64,000 nucleotides of DNA from JAENVU01 sp963801105 (GCA_963801105.1 CAWDDH010000003.1:310001-374000), one strand, 5' to 3'. Shown: positions 32,864 to 42,756, numbered from the stretch's first letter. Notes: generated from the sequence alone by a model not told the origin. Program-made: numbers and translations.

Positions 32864-34288
32864 TCACAGGCCCCAGGCGTGCAGCTTGTTGTCGTACGAG
32901 CCCACGTAGACCCGGCCGTTGATGACCGTCGGCGCAGTGAAGACCGGCCGGGTCAGCGTGGTGTCGCTGTTCCAGAGCGGCTGGCCGGTGAGGGCGTCGA
33001 ACGCGTAGACGCGGTTCGCCCCGCCGGCCGGGTAGTAGACGACGCCGTTCGCGACGGTCGGCGTCCCCACGACGTAGGACTTCACGCCGGCGAAGGTGTT
33101 CCACGCCTTCTCCAGTCGGCACGAGGCGTTGAGCCGGAAGGCGACCATGCCGTTGACGTAGGCGCCGTCGGGAGTACCCGTCGGATTGGCGAGGTAGAGC
33201 ATCTGGGTGTCGGGGGACCAGGCCGGGACACCGATGAACTCGTCCACCGGGGCCGGGAGGTGCACCGCGTCCTGGCCGATCGACGGCTTGAGGGCCTGGA
33301 CCGGTCCCGACGCGATCGAGTCGCGGTTGTACAGGTAGAGCGAGCCGTTCTTCTGCTCGACCGCCAGCTGCGGCGGGCAGCCCGGCTTCTGGAACAGCAT
33401 GGGCGTGCTGCCGAAGTCGTCGTCGCCGATGAGCACACCCGGCGCGTTCGATGCGACGACGTTCAGGTCGCCGGTCAGGCGCACGACCGCGTCGCCGTAC
33501 GGCGCGTTCTCAGGAGTCGCGAACAGGTTGCCGGTCGCGACGTAGACGTTGCCGTCGCGCGGATCCACCGATGCTCCGCCCCACCCCCAGATGCCCCCGC
33601 CGTCGGGGCCCGTCGCGCTGCCGCCGGTCGCGTACCAGGCCTTGGTCGCGCGCGTCGTCGTGTCGATGCGCACGACGCTCCCGTGGTACGGCCTCTGGTC
33701 GCAGTAGGAGCCGGTCTCGACGTAGAGATAGTTCCGGAAAAGGGTCGGAGCGCCGTAGATCGAGTTGTGCACGGGGTCGGTGGTCACCGTGACGGGCCAG
33801 CCCGCGTTGGTCGTGCCGGTCGCGGGGTCGAGTGCGTAGGCCTTGCCGTCGCCGCCCACGACGAGGACCCGGTTGTGGTCGCGGTCCCAGGCCGCGCTCG
33901 CCTGGATCCCGTAGACGCTCCCCGGGGTGTCGGGGCAGTTCGCGACGTGGTTGCCCAGGTTCCTGGACCACAGGATCTGCCCGTCGGTCTTGATCGCGGA
34001 GAAGATCCCCTGCTCCGTGCCGACGAAGATCAGGTCGGTCTTCACGCCGTTGACCGGGATGTCGATCGCGACGATCGGCGCGGCGTTGATGTAACCCCCC
34101 AGGTCCGTCGCCCAGAGGTGGCGGAGGCTGCCGACGTTCGATGCGCTGATCGCCCGTTCGGTGAGGCTCGCACCCTGGCGCTCGACGTTGCCGCCCCACT
34201 GCGACCAGTCGGCGCGACAGGCCCCGAGCGTCAGCAGCACCAGCGTGACGAGGGCGACGGTCCGCACGCGGCGACGGATCGGGATCAT
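32864..34288 (-). CDS. PQQ-type beta-propeller lipoprotein
   Basis: A 474-aa protein with a lipoprotein signal ending LLTLGAC, then repeated propeller blades: DLIFVGTEQGIFSAIKTDGQ, VLVVGGDGKAYALDPATG, GNVYVATGNLFATPE, VYAFDALTGQPLWNSD, INGRVYVGSYDNKLHAWGL. The A-x-D-x-x-T-G-x-x-x-W blade signature is that of PQQ-dependent dehydrogenases, but no catalytic domain or quinone ligand set is evident; it may be a scaffold. The ATG at 34288 has GAGAGG upstream. Several Cys pairs suggest extracytoplasmic disulfides. Confidence 0.85.
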   Translation of the reverse strand: MIPIRRRVRTVALVTLVLLTLGACRADWSQWGGNVERQGASLTERAISASNVGSLRHLWATDLGGYINAAPIVAIDIPVNGVKTDLIFVGTEQGIFSAIKTDGQILWSRNLGNHVANCPDTPGSVYGIQASAAWDRDHNRVLVVGGDGKAYALDPATGTTNAGWPVTVTTDPVHNSIYGAPTLFRNYLYVETGSYCDQRPYHGSVVRIDTTTRATKAWYATGGSATGPDGGGIWGWGGASVDPRDGNVYVATGNLFATPENAPYGDAVVRLTGDLNVVASNAPGVLIGDDDFGSTPMLFQKPGCPPQLAVEQKNGSLYLYNRDSIASGPVQALKPSIGQDAVHLPAPVDEFIGVPAWSPDTQMLYLANPTGTPDGAYVNGMVAFRLNASCRLEKAWNTFAGVKSYVVGTPTVANGVVYYPAGGANRVYAFDALTGQPLWNSDTTLTRPVFTAPTVINGRVYVGSYDNKLHAWGL

Positions 34289-34679
34289 GCGCAAGAACCT
34301 CTCGGCGATCGGGATGCGAACAGCGACCGGGACCCGCGACAGGGCCCCCTTCCCATCACAGATCAGGACAGTCTAGGCGCTCTCCGTGGCCGTGCCCACC
34401 GCCGCGACCACCCACCGCGGTCACGGTCGGGGTCACGCCTCCCCGGGTTCGGGCCGCACGACCCTGCAGCGATCCACGACCACTTCGGGTCGAGACGCCA
34501 GGCGGGGGGACGACGCGGTCGATCGCGGGGAACTGGAACGTGCGCGTCATCGCCACGCCGGCGACGGCCGCGGGGCGTCCTGCACGGACGCGGTGTCCAG
34601 ATCGACGATGGCGGTGACCATCGGGCGCACGGCATCGGGGCCCCGGAGGCGACTGCGACGACCGCCGTACACTCCGACG
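34289..34679. other. 391-bp divergent gap
   Basis: No gene supported. It separates two divergent genes. At the right end TACACT (34668-34673) sits 6 nt before the ATG at 34680, a probable -10 box for a leaderless transcript. Frames crossing the gap are Arg/Pro-rich with no family pattern. Confidence 0.45.
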
Positions 34680-35933
34680 ATGCGCCTCCCGGAGCACGGC
34701 ATGAGCACCGAGGAGATCGTCGGCGCCCTCACCGACAAGCGCCACGCCGACGTCCGCTGGCAGGAGGGACGGACGTTCGGAATGGTCTACGACGCCGGCC
34801 CCGAGACCCACGACGTGATCGCCGCGACCGCGCTGATGTTCCTCCACGACAACGCGCTCAACACCCAGGCGTTCCCGAGCCTCGGCGCGATCCAGTCCGA
34901 GGTCGTGGGCGTCACCGCCGACCTCCTCCACGGCGGTCCGGAGGCAGCGGGGTTCCTCACCTCCGGCGGGACCGAGTCGATCCTCATGGCGGTGCACGCC
35001 GCGATCGAGCGCGCCCGGGCCGAGCGGAACGTCGCCGAGCCCGAGATCGTGCTCCCCGTCAGCGCGCACGCCGCGTTCCACAAGGCCGCGCACTACTTCG
35101 GCGCGCGTATTCGCAAGGTCCCCGTCGACACCGACTGGCGCGCCGACGTGGATGCCGCCGCCGACGTCGTCGGACCCCACACGGTCCTCGTCGTCGGCTC
35201 CGCGCCGCAGTACCCGCAGGGCGTCATCGACCCGATTCCGGATCTCGCCGCCCTCGCGCAGTCCGTCGGCGCGAGCTTCCACACCGACGCGTGCATGGGC
35301 GGCTTCGTGCTGCCGTTCATGGAGCAGCTCGGCATGGAGGTGGCGCCCTGGGACTTCCGCGTGGAGGGTGTCACCACCATCTCGGCCGACGTCCACAAGC
35401 TCGGATACGCGCCCAAGGGCGCGTCGGTGATCCTGCACCGCACCAAGGCGCTCCGGCGCTACCAGACCTTCGTCTTCGAGGACTGGCTCGGCGGCTTCTA
35501 CGCCTCGCCCAACATGCAGGGCACGCGCGCCGGACTGCCGATGGCCACGGCCTGGGCGGTGCTGCACCACCTCGGGCTCGAGGGCTACCGCCGCCTCACC
35601 GCGACGACGATCGCGGCGGCCGACCGCATGCGCGCGGGCGTGCGTGCGATCGACGGCATCACCGTGCTCGGCGACCCGCACGCCCACTTGCTCGCGATCG
35701 CGGCCGACGAGTCCTCCGAGCGGGCAGTGGACGCGTTCGCGCTCGGCGACGCACTCATGCGGCGCGGGTGGTTCCACGACCGCCAGAAGCCACCCGACGC
35801 GCTGCACTCCACCGTCAGCGCCGGGAACGCACCCGTCATCGAGAAGTACCTCGCCGACCTGACTGCGTGCGCGGACGAAGTCGCGGGTTCGAGCACCGAC
35901 GACCGCAGCACGACCTACTCGACCCTGGAGTAG
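34680..35933 (+). CDS. PLP-dependent decarboxylase/lyase (sphingosine-1-phosphate lyase-like)
   Basis: A 417-aa fold-type I PLP enzyme: LTSGGTESILMAVHAA binds the cofactor phosphate, HTDACMGGFVLPFME carries the PLP-stacking/Asp region, and TTISADVHKLGYAPKG has the Schiff-base Lys. The arrangement is that of group II decarboxylases and S1P lyases; no membrane anchor is present. It is a paralogue of the gene at 53059 (HTK/HKY variant). The substrate cannot be named. Start at 34680, apparently leaderless. Confidence 0.88.
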   Translation: MRLPEHGMSTEEIVGALTDKRHADVRWQEGRTFGMVYDAGPETHDVIAATALMFLHDNALNTQAFPSLGAIQSEVVGVTADLLHGGPEAAGFLTSGGTESILMAVHAAIERARAERNVAEPEIVLPVSAHAAFHKAAHYFGARIRKVPVDTDWRADVDAAADVVGPHTVLVVGSAPQYPQGVIDPIPDLAALAQSVGASFHTDACMGGFVLPFMEQLGMEVAPWDFRVEGVTTISADVHKLGYAPKGASVILHRTKALRRYQTFVFEDWLGGFYASPNMQGTRAGLPMATAWAVLHHLGLEGYRRLTATTIAAADRMRAGVRAIDGITVLGDPHAHLLAIAADESSERAVDAFALGDALMRRGWFHDRQKPPDALHSTVSAGNAPVIEKYLADLTACADEVAGSSTDDRSTTYSTLE

Positions 35934-35939
35934 GGACCG

Positions 35940-36998
35940 TCAGCCCGTCGTTCTCAGCGGGTGCGCGACGAAGAACTTCCACATGATCTCGTCGGCGCTC
36001 ACGCTCGTCGTCGTCTTCCCGACGATCTTCCCGATGCTCACCGAGAAGTCGCTGCCCGGCCACGAGTGGCCGCCACCCTCGATCCGGTACAGCTCGGTCG
36101 CCGCGGCGGGCGGGCAGTCGTAGGCGACCTCGACCACGTCGGCTGCGACCGAGTGCTCCTTCGCACCCCGGCCGCAGCCGTTGCGGTGGCCCCACGCCTG
36201 CATGATCTCGGGCACCGACTTCGTCCCCCCGGCGTCACGCAGCTGCTCGGGGCCGGCCACGTCGCGGATCGAACGGCCCGACCCGTCGGGCGCCGGCAGG
36301 TCCAGGCCCTTCTCGCCGAGACCGCCCTCGAACGACACGTACCCGTCGGCCGTGCCGTGGAACGCGACGATCGGGACGGCCCGGTCGAAGTGGCACCCCG
36401 GGAGGTCCCGGACGCCGGCGACCGGCGCCACGGCCGCGACCCGTTCGCTGTAGGCGCACGCGACGGCCGACGTCATGAACGCGCCGTTCGACAGGCCGGT
36501 CACGTAGATGCGCATGGTGTCGACGCAGAGCTGCTCCTCGACCGTGTCGAGCAGATCGCCCACGAACTTCACATCGGGGCCGTCGAGGGCGGTGTCCCAC
36601 TGGGCGACCGGGCCCGTGCCCTGGGGCGTGATCGTGACGAACCCGTGCTCGTCGCCGAACCCGCCGAGACCGCTCATCAGCTGGTGGACGGTCGCGCCCT
36701 CCGAGTACCCGTGGAGGTCGAGCACGAGCGGCACCGGCGTGGTGCCGTCATGGGCGGGCGGGACGTGCCGGAAGTACCAGCGCTCCCCGGCCGGCGCCGC
36801 GAGGGTCTCCTTGGTCTCACCGGCGCGCACGCTCGACGTGCCGCAGCCCGAGGACGGCACGGGCGCCACCGCCGCGGGGTTGGCCGGCGAGGTGGTCGAG
36901 GTCGCGGCAGTACCCGTGGCGTTCGAACTGCCGGAGGAGCACCCCGCGCCCGAGAGCACGAGCCCGATCCCCACTCCGATGATCCCCAGTCTGTGCAC
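35940..36998 (-). CDS. Secreted PHB depolymerase/feruloyl esterase-like lipoprotein
   Basis: A 352-aa protein with a lipobox (VLSGAGC) and a Ser/Thr-rich linker, followed by an alpha/beta hydrolase of the LpqC/esterase PHB depolymerase family: LVLDLHGYSEG (oxyanion), VTGLSNGAFMTS (nucleophile Ser), AFHGTADGYVSFEG (Asp) and IEGGGHSWPGSD (His). The complete catalytic triad is visible. Start is GTG with GGGGAGG upstream. It should cleave polymeric or aromatic esters outside the cell. It converges with the PLP gene. Confidence 0.9.
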   Translation of the reverse strand: MHRLGIIGVGIGLVLSGAGCSSGSSNATGTAATSTTSPANPAAVAPVPSSGCGTSSVRAGETKETLAAPAGERWYFRHVPPAHDGTTPVPLVLDLHGYSEGATVHQLMSGLGGFGDEHGFVTITPQGTGPVAQWDTALDGPDVKFVGDLLDTVEEQLCVDTMRIYVTGLSNGAFMTSAVACAYSERVAAVAPVAGVRDLPGCHFDRAVPIVAFHGTADGYVSFEGGLGEKGLDLPAPDGSGRSIRDVAGPEQLRDAGGTKSVPEIMQAWGHRNGCGRGAKEHSVAADVVEVAYDCPPAAATELYRIEGGGHSWPGSDFSVSIGKIVGKTTTSVSADEIMWKFFVAHPLRTTG

Positions 36999-37054
36999 GC
37001 GACCTCCCCGTTGCGGCGGCGACGCTCGAGGGCGCCGGCGCGAGCGTCACATCG

Positions 37055-38215
37055 CTACGCGGACGCCCGCCGTCGTACGGACCGGACCGCGGCGGCGCCG
37101 ATCTTCAGCAACCGCTGGTCGCCCACGGGCGTCCCCGCCATGCGATTGCACGTCATCGCCACCGAGAGACCGAGGTCGGGATCGGCCCAGCCGCCCGAGC
37201 CCCCGAGTCCGAAGTGGCCGAAGCCGCGCGGGCGCACGCCCCGTGTGGTCGCGGCCATGTGCCACCCGAGCCGCCAGCGCATCGGGAATCCGAGCACGAC
37301 GTCCCGCTTCGTCGTCCGCACGGTCGTCGCGGTGCGCTGGGCCGGTTCCGAGAGGAACCGTGCGCCGTCGACGGTCTCGCCGGTCGCGAGCGCCGAGTAC
37401 ATCCGCGCGAGCGACCGCGCGGTGAAGCAACCGTTGAGCGCCGGCGACTCGGCGTCGTAGATCGCGCCGGACTCCACCATCTCGGGGACACCGGGGATCA
37501 TGAAGGCGTCGATCGTGTATTGGAGCCAGCGCCGCCGATCCAGACGGGCGACGGCGCGCTGGGCCCGGGTCTCCTCCGGGAACGCGGCGAGCAGCTCGGC
37601 GACCTGCGCCCGCCGGGGCCCCCGGGCACCGATCGACATGCCCTCGATCCCGAGCGGCGCCGCGATCTCGGCCTGGATCACGTCGTCGACCGTCCTGCCG
37701 GTGATCCGGCGGAGGACCTCGCCGACGAGGTAGCCGTAGGTGATGGCGTGGTAGCCGTGACGTGTCCCGGCCCGGTACGCGGCCGGCGCGGCGGCGAGCG
37801 CCGCGGTGGTGCGATCCCAGTCGAGCAGCATCTCGCCGTCCTCGATCACGCCGCGCACGCGGTGCATGCCGGCGGAGTGGTCGAGGAGGTGTGCGACTCG
37901 CACGTCGTCCTTCCCCGCGGCCTCGAACTCCGGCCAGTACTCGGCGACCGGCGCATCGACGTCGAGCTCCCCGCGGTCGGCGAGCCGATGTGCCGCCGTC
38001 GCGACGACACCTTTGGTCGTCGAGAAGCACATCACGGTCGTGTCCTCGGCCCACGGCGTGCCCCGGGTGTCACGCGTGCCCGCCCAGATGTCGACGACGG
38101 GCTCACCGCGGTGGAACACCGCGACCGCGGCACCGCCACCGCGCTTGTGGGCGACGGTGCGGCGCAACGCCGTAGCGACCTCGGCGAAGTCGGGGTGGAC
38201 GTGTCCCTGCATCAT
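37055..38215 (-). CDS. Serine hydrolase, class C beta-lactamase/EstB-like
   Basis: A 386-aa protein of the beta-lactamase-fold esterase family: VMCFSTTKGVVATAAHRLAD carries the SxxK nucleophile and general base, YHAITYGYLVGEVLRRITG has the YxN-like Tyr, and HFGLGGSGGWADPDLGLSVA the C-terminal motif. No signal peptide, so it is likely a cytoplasmic esterase rather than an antibiotic resistance enzyme. The ATG at 38215 overlaps the P450 stop (ATGA), making it the last gene of a leftward catabolic operon. Confidence 0.88.
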   Translation of the reverse strand: MMQGHVHPDFAEVATALRRTVAHKRGGGAAVAVFHRGEPVVDIWAGTRDTRGTPWAEDTTVMCFSTTKGVVATAAHRLADRGELDVDAPVAEYWPEFEAAGKDDVRVAHLLDHSAGMHRVRGVIEDGEMLLDWDRTTAALAAAPAAYRAGTRHGYHAITYGYLVGEVLRRITGRTVDDVIQAEIAAPLGIEGMSIGARGPRRAQVAELLAAFPEETRAQRAVARLDRRRWLQYTIDAFMIPGVPEMVESGAIYDAESPALNGCFTARSLARMYSALATGETVDGARFLSEPAQRTATTVRTTKRDVVLGFPMRWRLGWHMAATTRGVRPRGFGHFGLGGSGGWADPDLGLSVAMTCNRMAGTPVGDQRLLKIGAAAVRSVRRRASA

Positions 38216-39408
38216 TCGGTCATGGTCGCGCGCTGCCAGGGCAGCGTCCGCATCCCGCGCACGAGCGTCGACGGCGCCCACTCGGCTGGGCCCGTCACCT
38301 CCCATTCCGGTGTCGCGGCGAGCAGCTCCTCGAGCAGGATCCGGGCCTCCGTCCGGGCGAGTGCTGCACCGAGGCACAGGTGCTCACCGAAGCCGAAGGC
38401 GAGGTGCGGCGGGTCGACGGGGCGGGTCACATCGAACCGGTCGGCCGTCGGACCGAAGGTGGTCTCGTCCCGGTTGGCGGAGGCGTAGAGCATGATGACG
38501 AACCCACCCTCGGGGATCGGGGTTCCCGCGATCGCGGTAGCGGCCGTGGCCGTGCGGCCGAAGGCCTGGATCGGCGTGACCCACCGGAGACACTCCTCCA
38601 CCGCGGCCGGGATCGCCGACGGGCCGGCCGCGAGCGCGGCGCGCTGGTCCGGGTGCTCGGCGAGTGCGAGCACGGCACCGGAGACGAGATGACGCGTGGT
38701 CTCGTTGCCGGCGACGAGCAGCGAGAGGCAGAACAGGCGCGCCTCGGCGTGGGTCACGGGCCGGCCGTGTACCTGCGAGTGGACGAGGAGCGAGACGAGA
38801 TCGTCGCGCGGATGCTCGGCGCGGTCGCGCAGGTGGCAGTCGAGGAAGCGCCAGAGCTCGGCGGCGCACGCCAGCACCGCGGGATCATCGGTGTCGGGCG
38901 CCTCGATCATCGCGTCCGACCACCGCCGGAAGTCCTCCCGGGCACCGTCCTCCACACCGAGCAGCTCCGCGATCACCTGTACCGGAAACGGTGCCGCGAC
39001 CGAGGCCACGAAGTCGTCCGGCGTTCCCGGCTCGACGGTGTCGAGCACCTCCCGCGCGAGCTCCCGGATGCGGTCCTCGAAGCCGGCGATGCCGCGTGGC
39101 GTGAACTCGCGGTTCACGAGCCGGCGGTAGTCAGCGTGCTCGGGCGGGTCCATGTGCAGCACCGAGCCGGACATGTCGGCCGGCGCGGCCCGCAGCGGAT
39201 CATTGACGAGCACTCCGCGGCTCGAGCAGAAGCCGAGCGGGTCGCGGGAGACCGCCCGGATGTCTTCATAGCGCGGCAGCAGGAAGACGTCGTCGTCGAT
39301 CGCATGCACCGCGCCGGCGCGCCGGAGCTCGGCGAGCTGCTCGTAGTACTCGGGCGCGAGGAACGCGCCCGGCACCCGCGGGTCGAATCTCTGGTCGCGC
39401 TCGCGCAC
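38212..39408 (-). CDS. Cytochrome P450
   Basis: A 398-aa soluble bacterial P450: oxygen-activation helix I motif AGNETTR (about 233-239), ExxR at 272-275, and heme-binding FGFGEHLCLG with Cys345. N-terminal HMDPPEHADYRRLVNREFTP is the conserved BC-region. GTG at 39408, 6 nt after the amidohydrolase stop. Its place with an amidohydrolase, an SGNH esterase and a beta-lactamase-like esterase suggests oxidation of a hydrophobic ester or ring compound. Redox partners are not in the window. Confidence 0.95.
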   Translation of the reverse strand: MRERDQRFDPRVPGAFLAPEYYEQLAELRRAGAVHAIDDDVFLLPRYEDIRAVSRDPLGFCSSRGVLVNDPLRAAPADMSGSVLHMDPPEHADYRRLVNREFTPRGIAGFEDRIRELAREVLDTVEPGTPDDFVASVAAPFPVQVIAELLGVEDGAREDFRRWSDAMIEAPDTDDPAVLACAAELWRFLDCHLRDRAEHPRDDLVSLLVHSQVHGRPVTHAEARLFCLSLLVAGNETTRHLVSGAVLALAEHPDQRAALAAGPSAIPAAVEECLRWVTPIQAFGRTATAATAIAGTPIPEGGFVIMLYASANRDETTFGPTADRFDVTRPVDPPHLAFGFGEHLCLGAALARTEARILLEELLAATPEWEVTGPAEWAPSTLVRGMRTLPWQRATMTE

Positions 39409-39414
39409 GAGGTC

Positions 39415-40623
39415 TCAGGCCGCCAGGGCGGCGGCCGCGGTGCCCATGAGGTCCAGGAAGTTGTCGGAGTAGAACGCCTGGCGCACCGCGTCGCTCGCGT
39501 CACCGAGCGAGGCCTCGAACCGCTCGTACGGCTTCCGGCCGCCCTCGACGTGGGGGTAGTCGGACGAGAAGAGCATCGTCTCGGGTCCGGCCTGCTCCAC
39601 GATCCAGCCGACGTCCTCGGTCGGGTAGGGCGTGAACCGCATCTGCCGACGCACGTAGTCCGACGGCCGCAGCTCGAGCGCCCGCACCCGCTCCTCGTGG
39701 CGGTGGAACGCGTCGAACGCGGACTCCATCTGGCGCATCCACGAGGGCACCCAGATCGCCCCCTGCTCGATCACCCCGACGCGCAACGTGGGGAACCGGT
39801 CGAAGACACCGTCGAAGACCATCGTCGCGAGCGTCTGCGCCGGCGGTCCGGGGATGCCCATGTAGTCGACCGAGCGGAAGTTCTCCTCGCCGCCGTGGAA
39901 GTCGGGTGGGATCGGGAGCCCGTTGACGAAGTAGTTCGGGTCGATGAGGTCGCCGGTCCCGCCGACGTGGAAGACGATCGGGATGCCGGCCTCCTGCGCA
40001 CGCGCCCACACCGGATCGAGCGAGCGGTGGCTCGGCGAGTGGCCCTTCGGGCACCCCGACGCGACGAGGAGCGCGGCCGCGCCCATCGCGATCGACTCCT
40101 CGGCCATCTCCTCGGCGGCGCCGAAGTCCGCGAGCGGCACGTAGCACGTGGGCAGGAGGCGGGGATCGACGGCGCAGAACTCGACCATGCCGCGGTTGTG
40201 GGCACGGGCCGTGCCGTAGGTGAGGTCCAGGTCGCCGGTGTGCTCCCAATCGTGGAGCCGGCGGTTGTGGAACGTGTTGAACAGCAGCTGGCTCGCGAAG
40301 CCGAGATGGTCGAGTGCCCGCGGGCGGTCCTCCGCGAGGAAGGAGCCGGTCGCGGCGAAGTTCTTCCGCGCCATGATCTCGGCGGCCTCGCTCGCGCGGT
40401 AGTCGTCGGAGCGGTGCTTCGCAGCCAGACGCGAGAACGACGCCTCGAGATCGCGCAGCTGCTCCTCGGGATCACCGGTCTGGCGCAGCTCGTTCCCGCC
40501 CGTGAGGGACAGGGGTGCGATCCGGTCCCGCAGCTGCGGATCCGCGTGATCGCGGAGCCAGCTCGGCGTCTCCATGATGTGCGCATCCGCGTCGTGGATC
40601 ACGCGTCCGGTCACGTAGGGCAC
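39415..40623 (-). CDS. Amidohydrolase_2-family metal-dependent hydrolase
   Basis: A 402-aa TIM-barrel hydrolase: N-terminal VIHDADAHIMETPSWL (HxH-type DADAH), central PIVFHVGGTGDLI (metal His), ALELRPSDYVRRQMRFTPYP and LFSSDYPHVEGG (final metal Asp). The pattern fits the ACMSD/4-oxalomesaconate-like branch that decarboxylates or hydrolyses ring-cleavage products. GTG at 40623 is preceded by GGGAGG. It is second in the leftward SGNH-amidohydrolase-P450-esterase series. Confidence 0.92.
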   Translation of the reverse strand: MPYVTGRVIHDADAHIMETPSWLRDHADPQLRDRIAPLSLTGGNELRQTGDPEEQLRDLEASFSRLAAKHRSDDYRASEAAEIMARKNFAATGSFLAEDRPRALDHLGFASQLLFNTFHNRRLHDWEHTGDLDLTYGTARAHNRGMVEFCAVDPRLLPTCYVPLADFGAAEEMAEESIAMGAAALLVASGCPKGHSPSHRSLDPVWARAQEAGIPIVFHVGGTGDLIDPNYFVNGLPIPPDFHGGEENFRSVDYMGIPGPPAQTLATMVFDGVFDRFPTLRVGVIEQGAIWVPSWMRQMESAFDAFHRHEERVRALELRPSDYVRRQMRFTPYPTEDVGWIVEQAGPETMLFSSDYPHVEGGRKPYERFEASLGDASDAVRQAFYSDNFLDLMGTAAAALAA

Positions 40624-40682
40624 GGCAACCTCCCGGCGTCGGGGCGACGGTACCGCGGATCGGCGGTGCGCTCGACGGCCGG

Positions 40683-41825
40683 TCAGCGGGCGAGCGGTCC
40701 GCCGGGCGCGAAGGCGAGGGCCCGGAAGCGTTCGCCCATGAGGCGGTAGCCCTCGGCGCTGGGGTGCAGGCCGTCGGGCAGGTCGGGTGCGTCGGCCTCG
40801 CCGAACAGCTCCAGGCCCGAGAGCGCGTGGATGTTCACGTCGCCTCGCCCGCGGCGGCCGTCGACCACCTCGGTCACGATCCGGCGGATCTGGCGGAGGG
40901 TCAGGCTGGTCGCGCGCAGCTCCGGGGGCGCGTCGGTGAGGATCCGGAAGCCGCCGTGGTCGTCCGGAAGTGTCGGTCCGGGGTGGTCCTCCACCATCGG
41001 GCAGATGATCGGGCTGACGACGAGGATCGGCACCTCCGGCAGCCGCTCGCGCAGGGTGTCCAGGAAGCCGTGCAGCGCGGGGGCGAACGTCCGCACGTCG
41101 AGCGTGTCGGCGTTCACGACGTTGATGCCGACCTCCATGCTCACGAGGTCGGGCGCTTCGTCCCGGATCGAGCGGGCGACGAACTGGTCGAGCTGACATT
41201 GCCCGGCGAACGCGAACTGCAGGAGGTCGACCCCGGCGTCCCTCGCCGCGATCGCCGGCCACGCGTCGGTGGGCCCGTGCGCCTCGACGCAGTGACTGAT
41301 CGAGCTGCCGTAGTGCGCCCAGCGGGGGCGCGCCGCCCTCGACCTCTCGATGCTTGCGCCGTCGGCCACGCGCAGCTCGCGAAGCTCGGTGGCGGCCGAC
41401 TGGGGCAACCACAGCTCGTACTCACGCACGGTGCTGCCGAGATCGTCGAAGCGCACGGTCCCGACGTCTCCTGCGCGCACCTGCAGGTCCAGCGTCGTCA
41501 GGTCGAGCACGAAGCGCGTGCCGAAGTCGACCGAGTGTCGCCCCACGCGCTCGTCGTCGGCCACGAGATCGAACACCACCTCGGGCGCCGGCGAGGTGGT
41601 GACCTCGAAGCCGGTGGGCAGCGCGTCGAGCTCGATCCACGGCGAGTCGGTGCGGAACACGAGCCGCACGCCTGCGCTCAGCGAGACCATGAAGTCCATG
41701 AAGAGGTCGGGGATCTGCGGCCGCGTCCACGCCGGCAGCCGGCGGGGAGCGATGCCCGTCTGGGTGCGGTCGAGGTCGAGCGCACCGACGATCCCGACCG
41801 GACCGCCTTCGAGTGGGACCTGCAC
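40683..41825 (-). CDS. SGNH/GDSL-family hydrolase with N-terminal beta domain
   Basis: A 380-aa protein. Residues about 1-170 form a beta-sandwich-like domain (VRLVFRTDSPWIELDAL). The catalytic part has block I WAHYGSSISHC (nucleophile Ser), block II Gly/Gln in FAFAGQCQLDQF, block III MEVGINVVN and block V DLPDGLHPSAEG (Asp-His). The domain pair is like that of SGNH esterases in glycan metabolism. GTG at 41825 with AGGAGG at good spacing. No signal peptide. First gene of the leftward series. Confidence 0.88.
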   Translation of the reverse strand: MQVPLEGGPVGIVGALDLDRTQTGIAPRRLPAWTRPQIPDLFMDFMVSLSAGVRLVFRTDSPWIELDALPTGFEVTTSPAPEVVFDLVADDERVGRHSVDFGTRFVLDLTTLDLQVRAGDVGTVRFDDLGSTVREYELWLPQSAATELRELRVADGASIERSRAARPRWAHYGSSISHCVEAHGPTDAWPAIAARDAGVDLLQFAFAGQCQLDQFVARSIRDEAPDLVSMEVGINVVNADTLDVRTFAPALHGFLDTLRERLPEVPILVVSPIICPMVEDHPGPTLPDDHGGFRILTDAPPELRATSLTLRQIRRIVTEVVDGRRGRGDVNIHALSGLELFGEADAPDLPDGLHPSAEGYRLMGERFRALAFAPGGPLAR

Positions 41826-41906
41826 GATGGGACCTCCTGAGCGGGTTGGCGCAAGGTACCCGCGAAATCGACGCACGCAGTGGGGCCCAGGTGTGACGAT
41901 GGGCCG

Positions 41907-42701
41907 ATGACCGACACCTACTCGCACGGGCACCACGAATCCGTCCTGCGCAGTCACCGCTCGCGCACCGCGGAGAACTCCGCCGGTTACCTGCTTCCCC
42001 ACCTACGGGCCGGACAGGACCTGCTCGACGTCGGCTGTGGTCCCGGCAACATCACGCTGGACCTGGCGGCGCGCGTCGCTCCCGGTCGGGTCGTCGGCAT
42101 CGACGCCGCGGCCGACGTGATCGAGGCCGCGTCCGCCGCGAACACGCGGCCCGGCCAGGTGACGTTCTCGGTCGGCGACGTGTACGCGCTCGATGCGCCC
42201 GATGCGTCCTACGACGTCGTGCACGCGCACCAGGTGCTGCAACACCTCTCCGATCCGATCGCCGCACTGCGCGAGATGCGACGGGTCACCCGACCCGGCG
42301 GGGTCGTCGCGGCGCGCGACGGCGTGTACGCCGCGTTCAGCTGGGCGCCCGACGCTCCCCTGCTCGTCCGGTGGAACGAGCTGTACCACCAGATCACCGA
42401 GCACAACCGGGCCGAGGCCGATGCCGGGCGCTACCTGCTCGGCTGGGCGCAGCAGGCCGGCTTCGCCGACGTGACCGCCACCAGCTCCACGTGGACGTTC
42501 GCGGACCCGGAGTCCCGGGCGTGGTGGGGTGGGCTCTGGGCCGACCGGGTGCGCGAGTCGTCGTACGCGACCCAGGCGCTCGAGTACGGACTCTCCGACC
42601 GCGCCGAGCTCGATGCGATCGCGGCGGCCTGGCGCACCTGGGCGGAGGCCCCCGACGCCTGGTACGCCGTGCTCCACGGCGAGATCCTCGCCCGCGCCTG
42701 A
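41907..42701 (+). CDS. Class I SAM-dependent methyltransferase
   Basis: A 264-aa protein with SAM motifs: LLDVGCGPGNITLDLAAR (motif I), VVGIDAAADVIEAA (acidic motif), DVVHAHQVLQHLSDPIAALR (motif IV-type) and RRVTRPGGVVAARDG. This is the UbiE/methyltransferase_11 type; the acceptor is unknown. The start at 41907 (MTDTYSHG) is chosen from composition; an upstream ATG at 41880 is less likely. It diverges from the SGNH gene. Confidence 0.9.
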   Translation: MTDTYSHGHHESVLRSHRSRTAENSAGYLLPHLRAGQDLLDVGCGPGNITLDLAARVAPGRVVGIDAAADVIEAASAANTRPGQVTFSVGDVYALDAPDASYDVVHAHQVLQHLSDPIAALREMRRVTRPGGVVAARDGVYAAFSWAPDAPLLVRWNELYHQITEHNRAEADAGRYLLGWAQQAGFADVTATSSTWTFADPESRAWWGGLWADRVRESSYATQALEYGLSDRAELDAIAAAWRTWAEAPDAWYAVLHGEILARA

Positions 42702-42756
42702 CCGCGGTCCTTCCAGTTCCTGGGACGTTCCGCGGAACGCATCCCACGTGGTCGCC

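Noticed and set aside
32702..35986. 1094-residue plus-strand frame across the propeller and PLP genes
   Set aside because: It crosses two real genes in other frames and two intergenic gaps, and shows Arg/Pro-rich shadow composition.
38380..40749. 789-residue frame antisense to the P450 and amidohydrolase
   Set aside because: Shadow ORF; the P450 heme motif and amidohydrolase metal ligands are on the minus strand.
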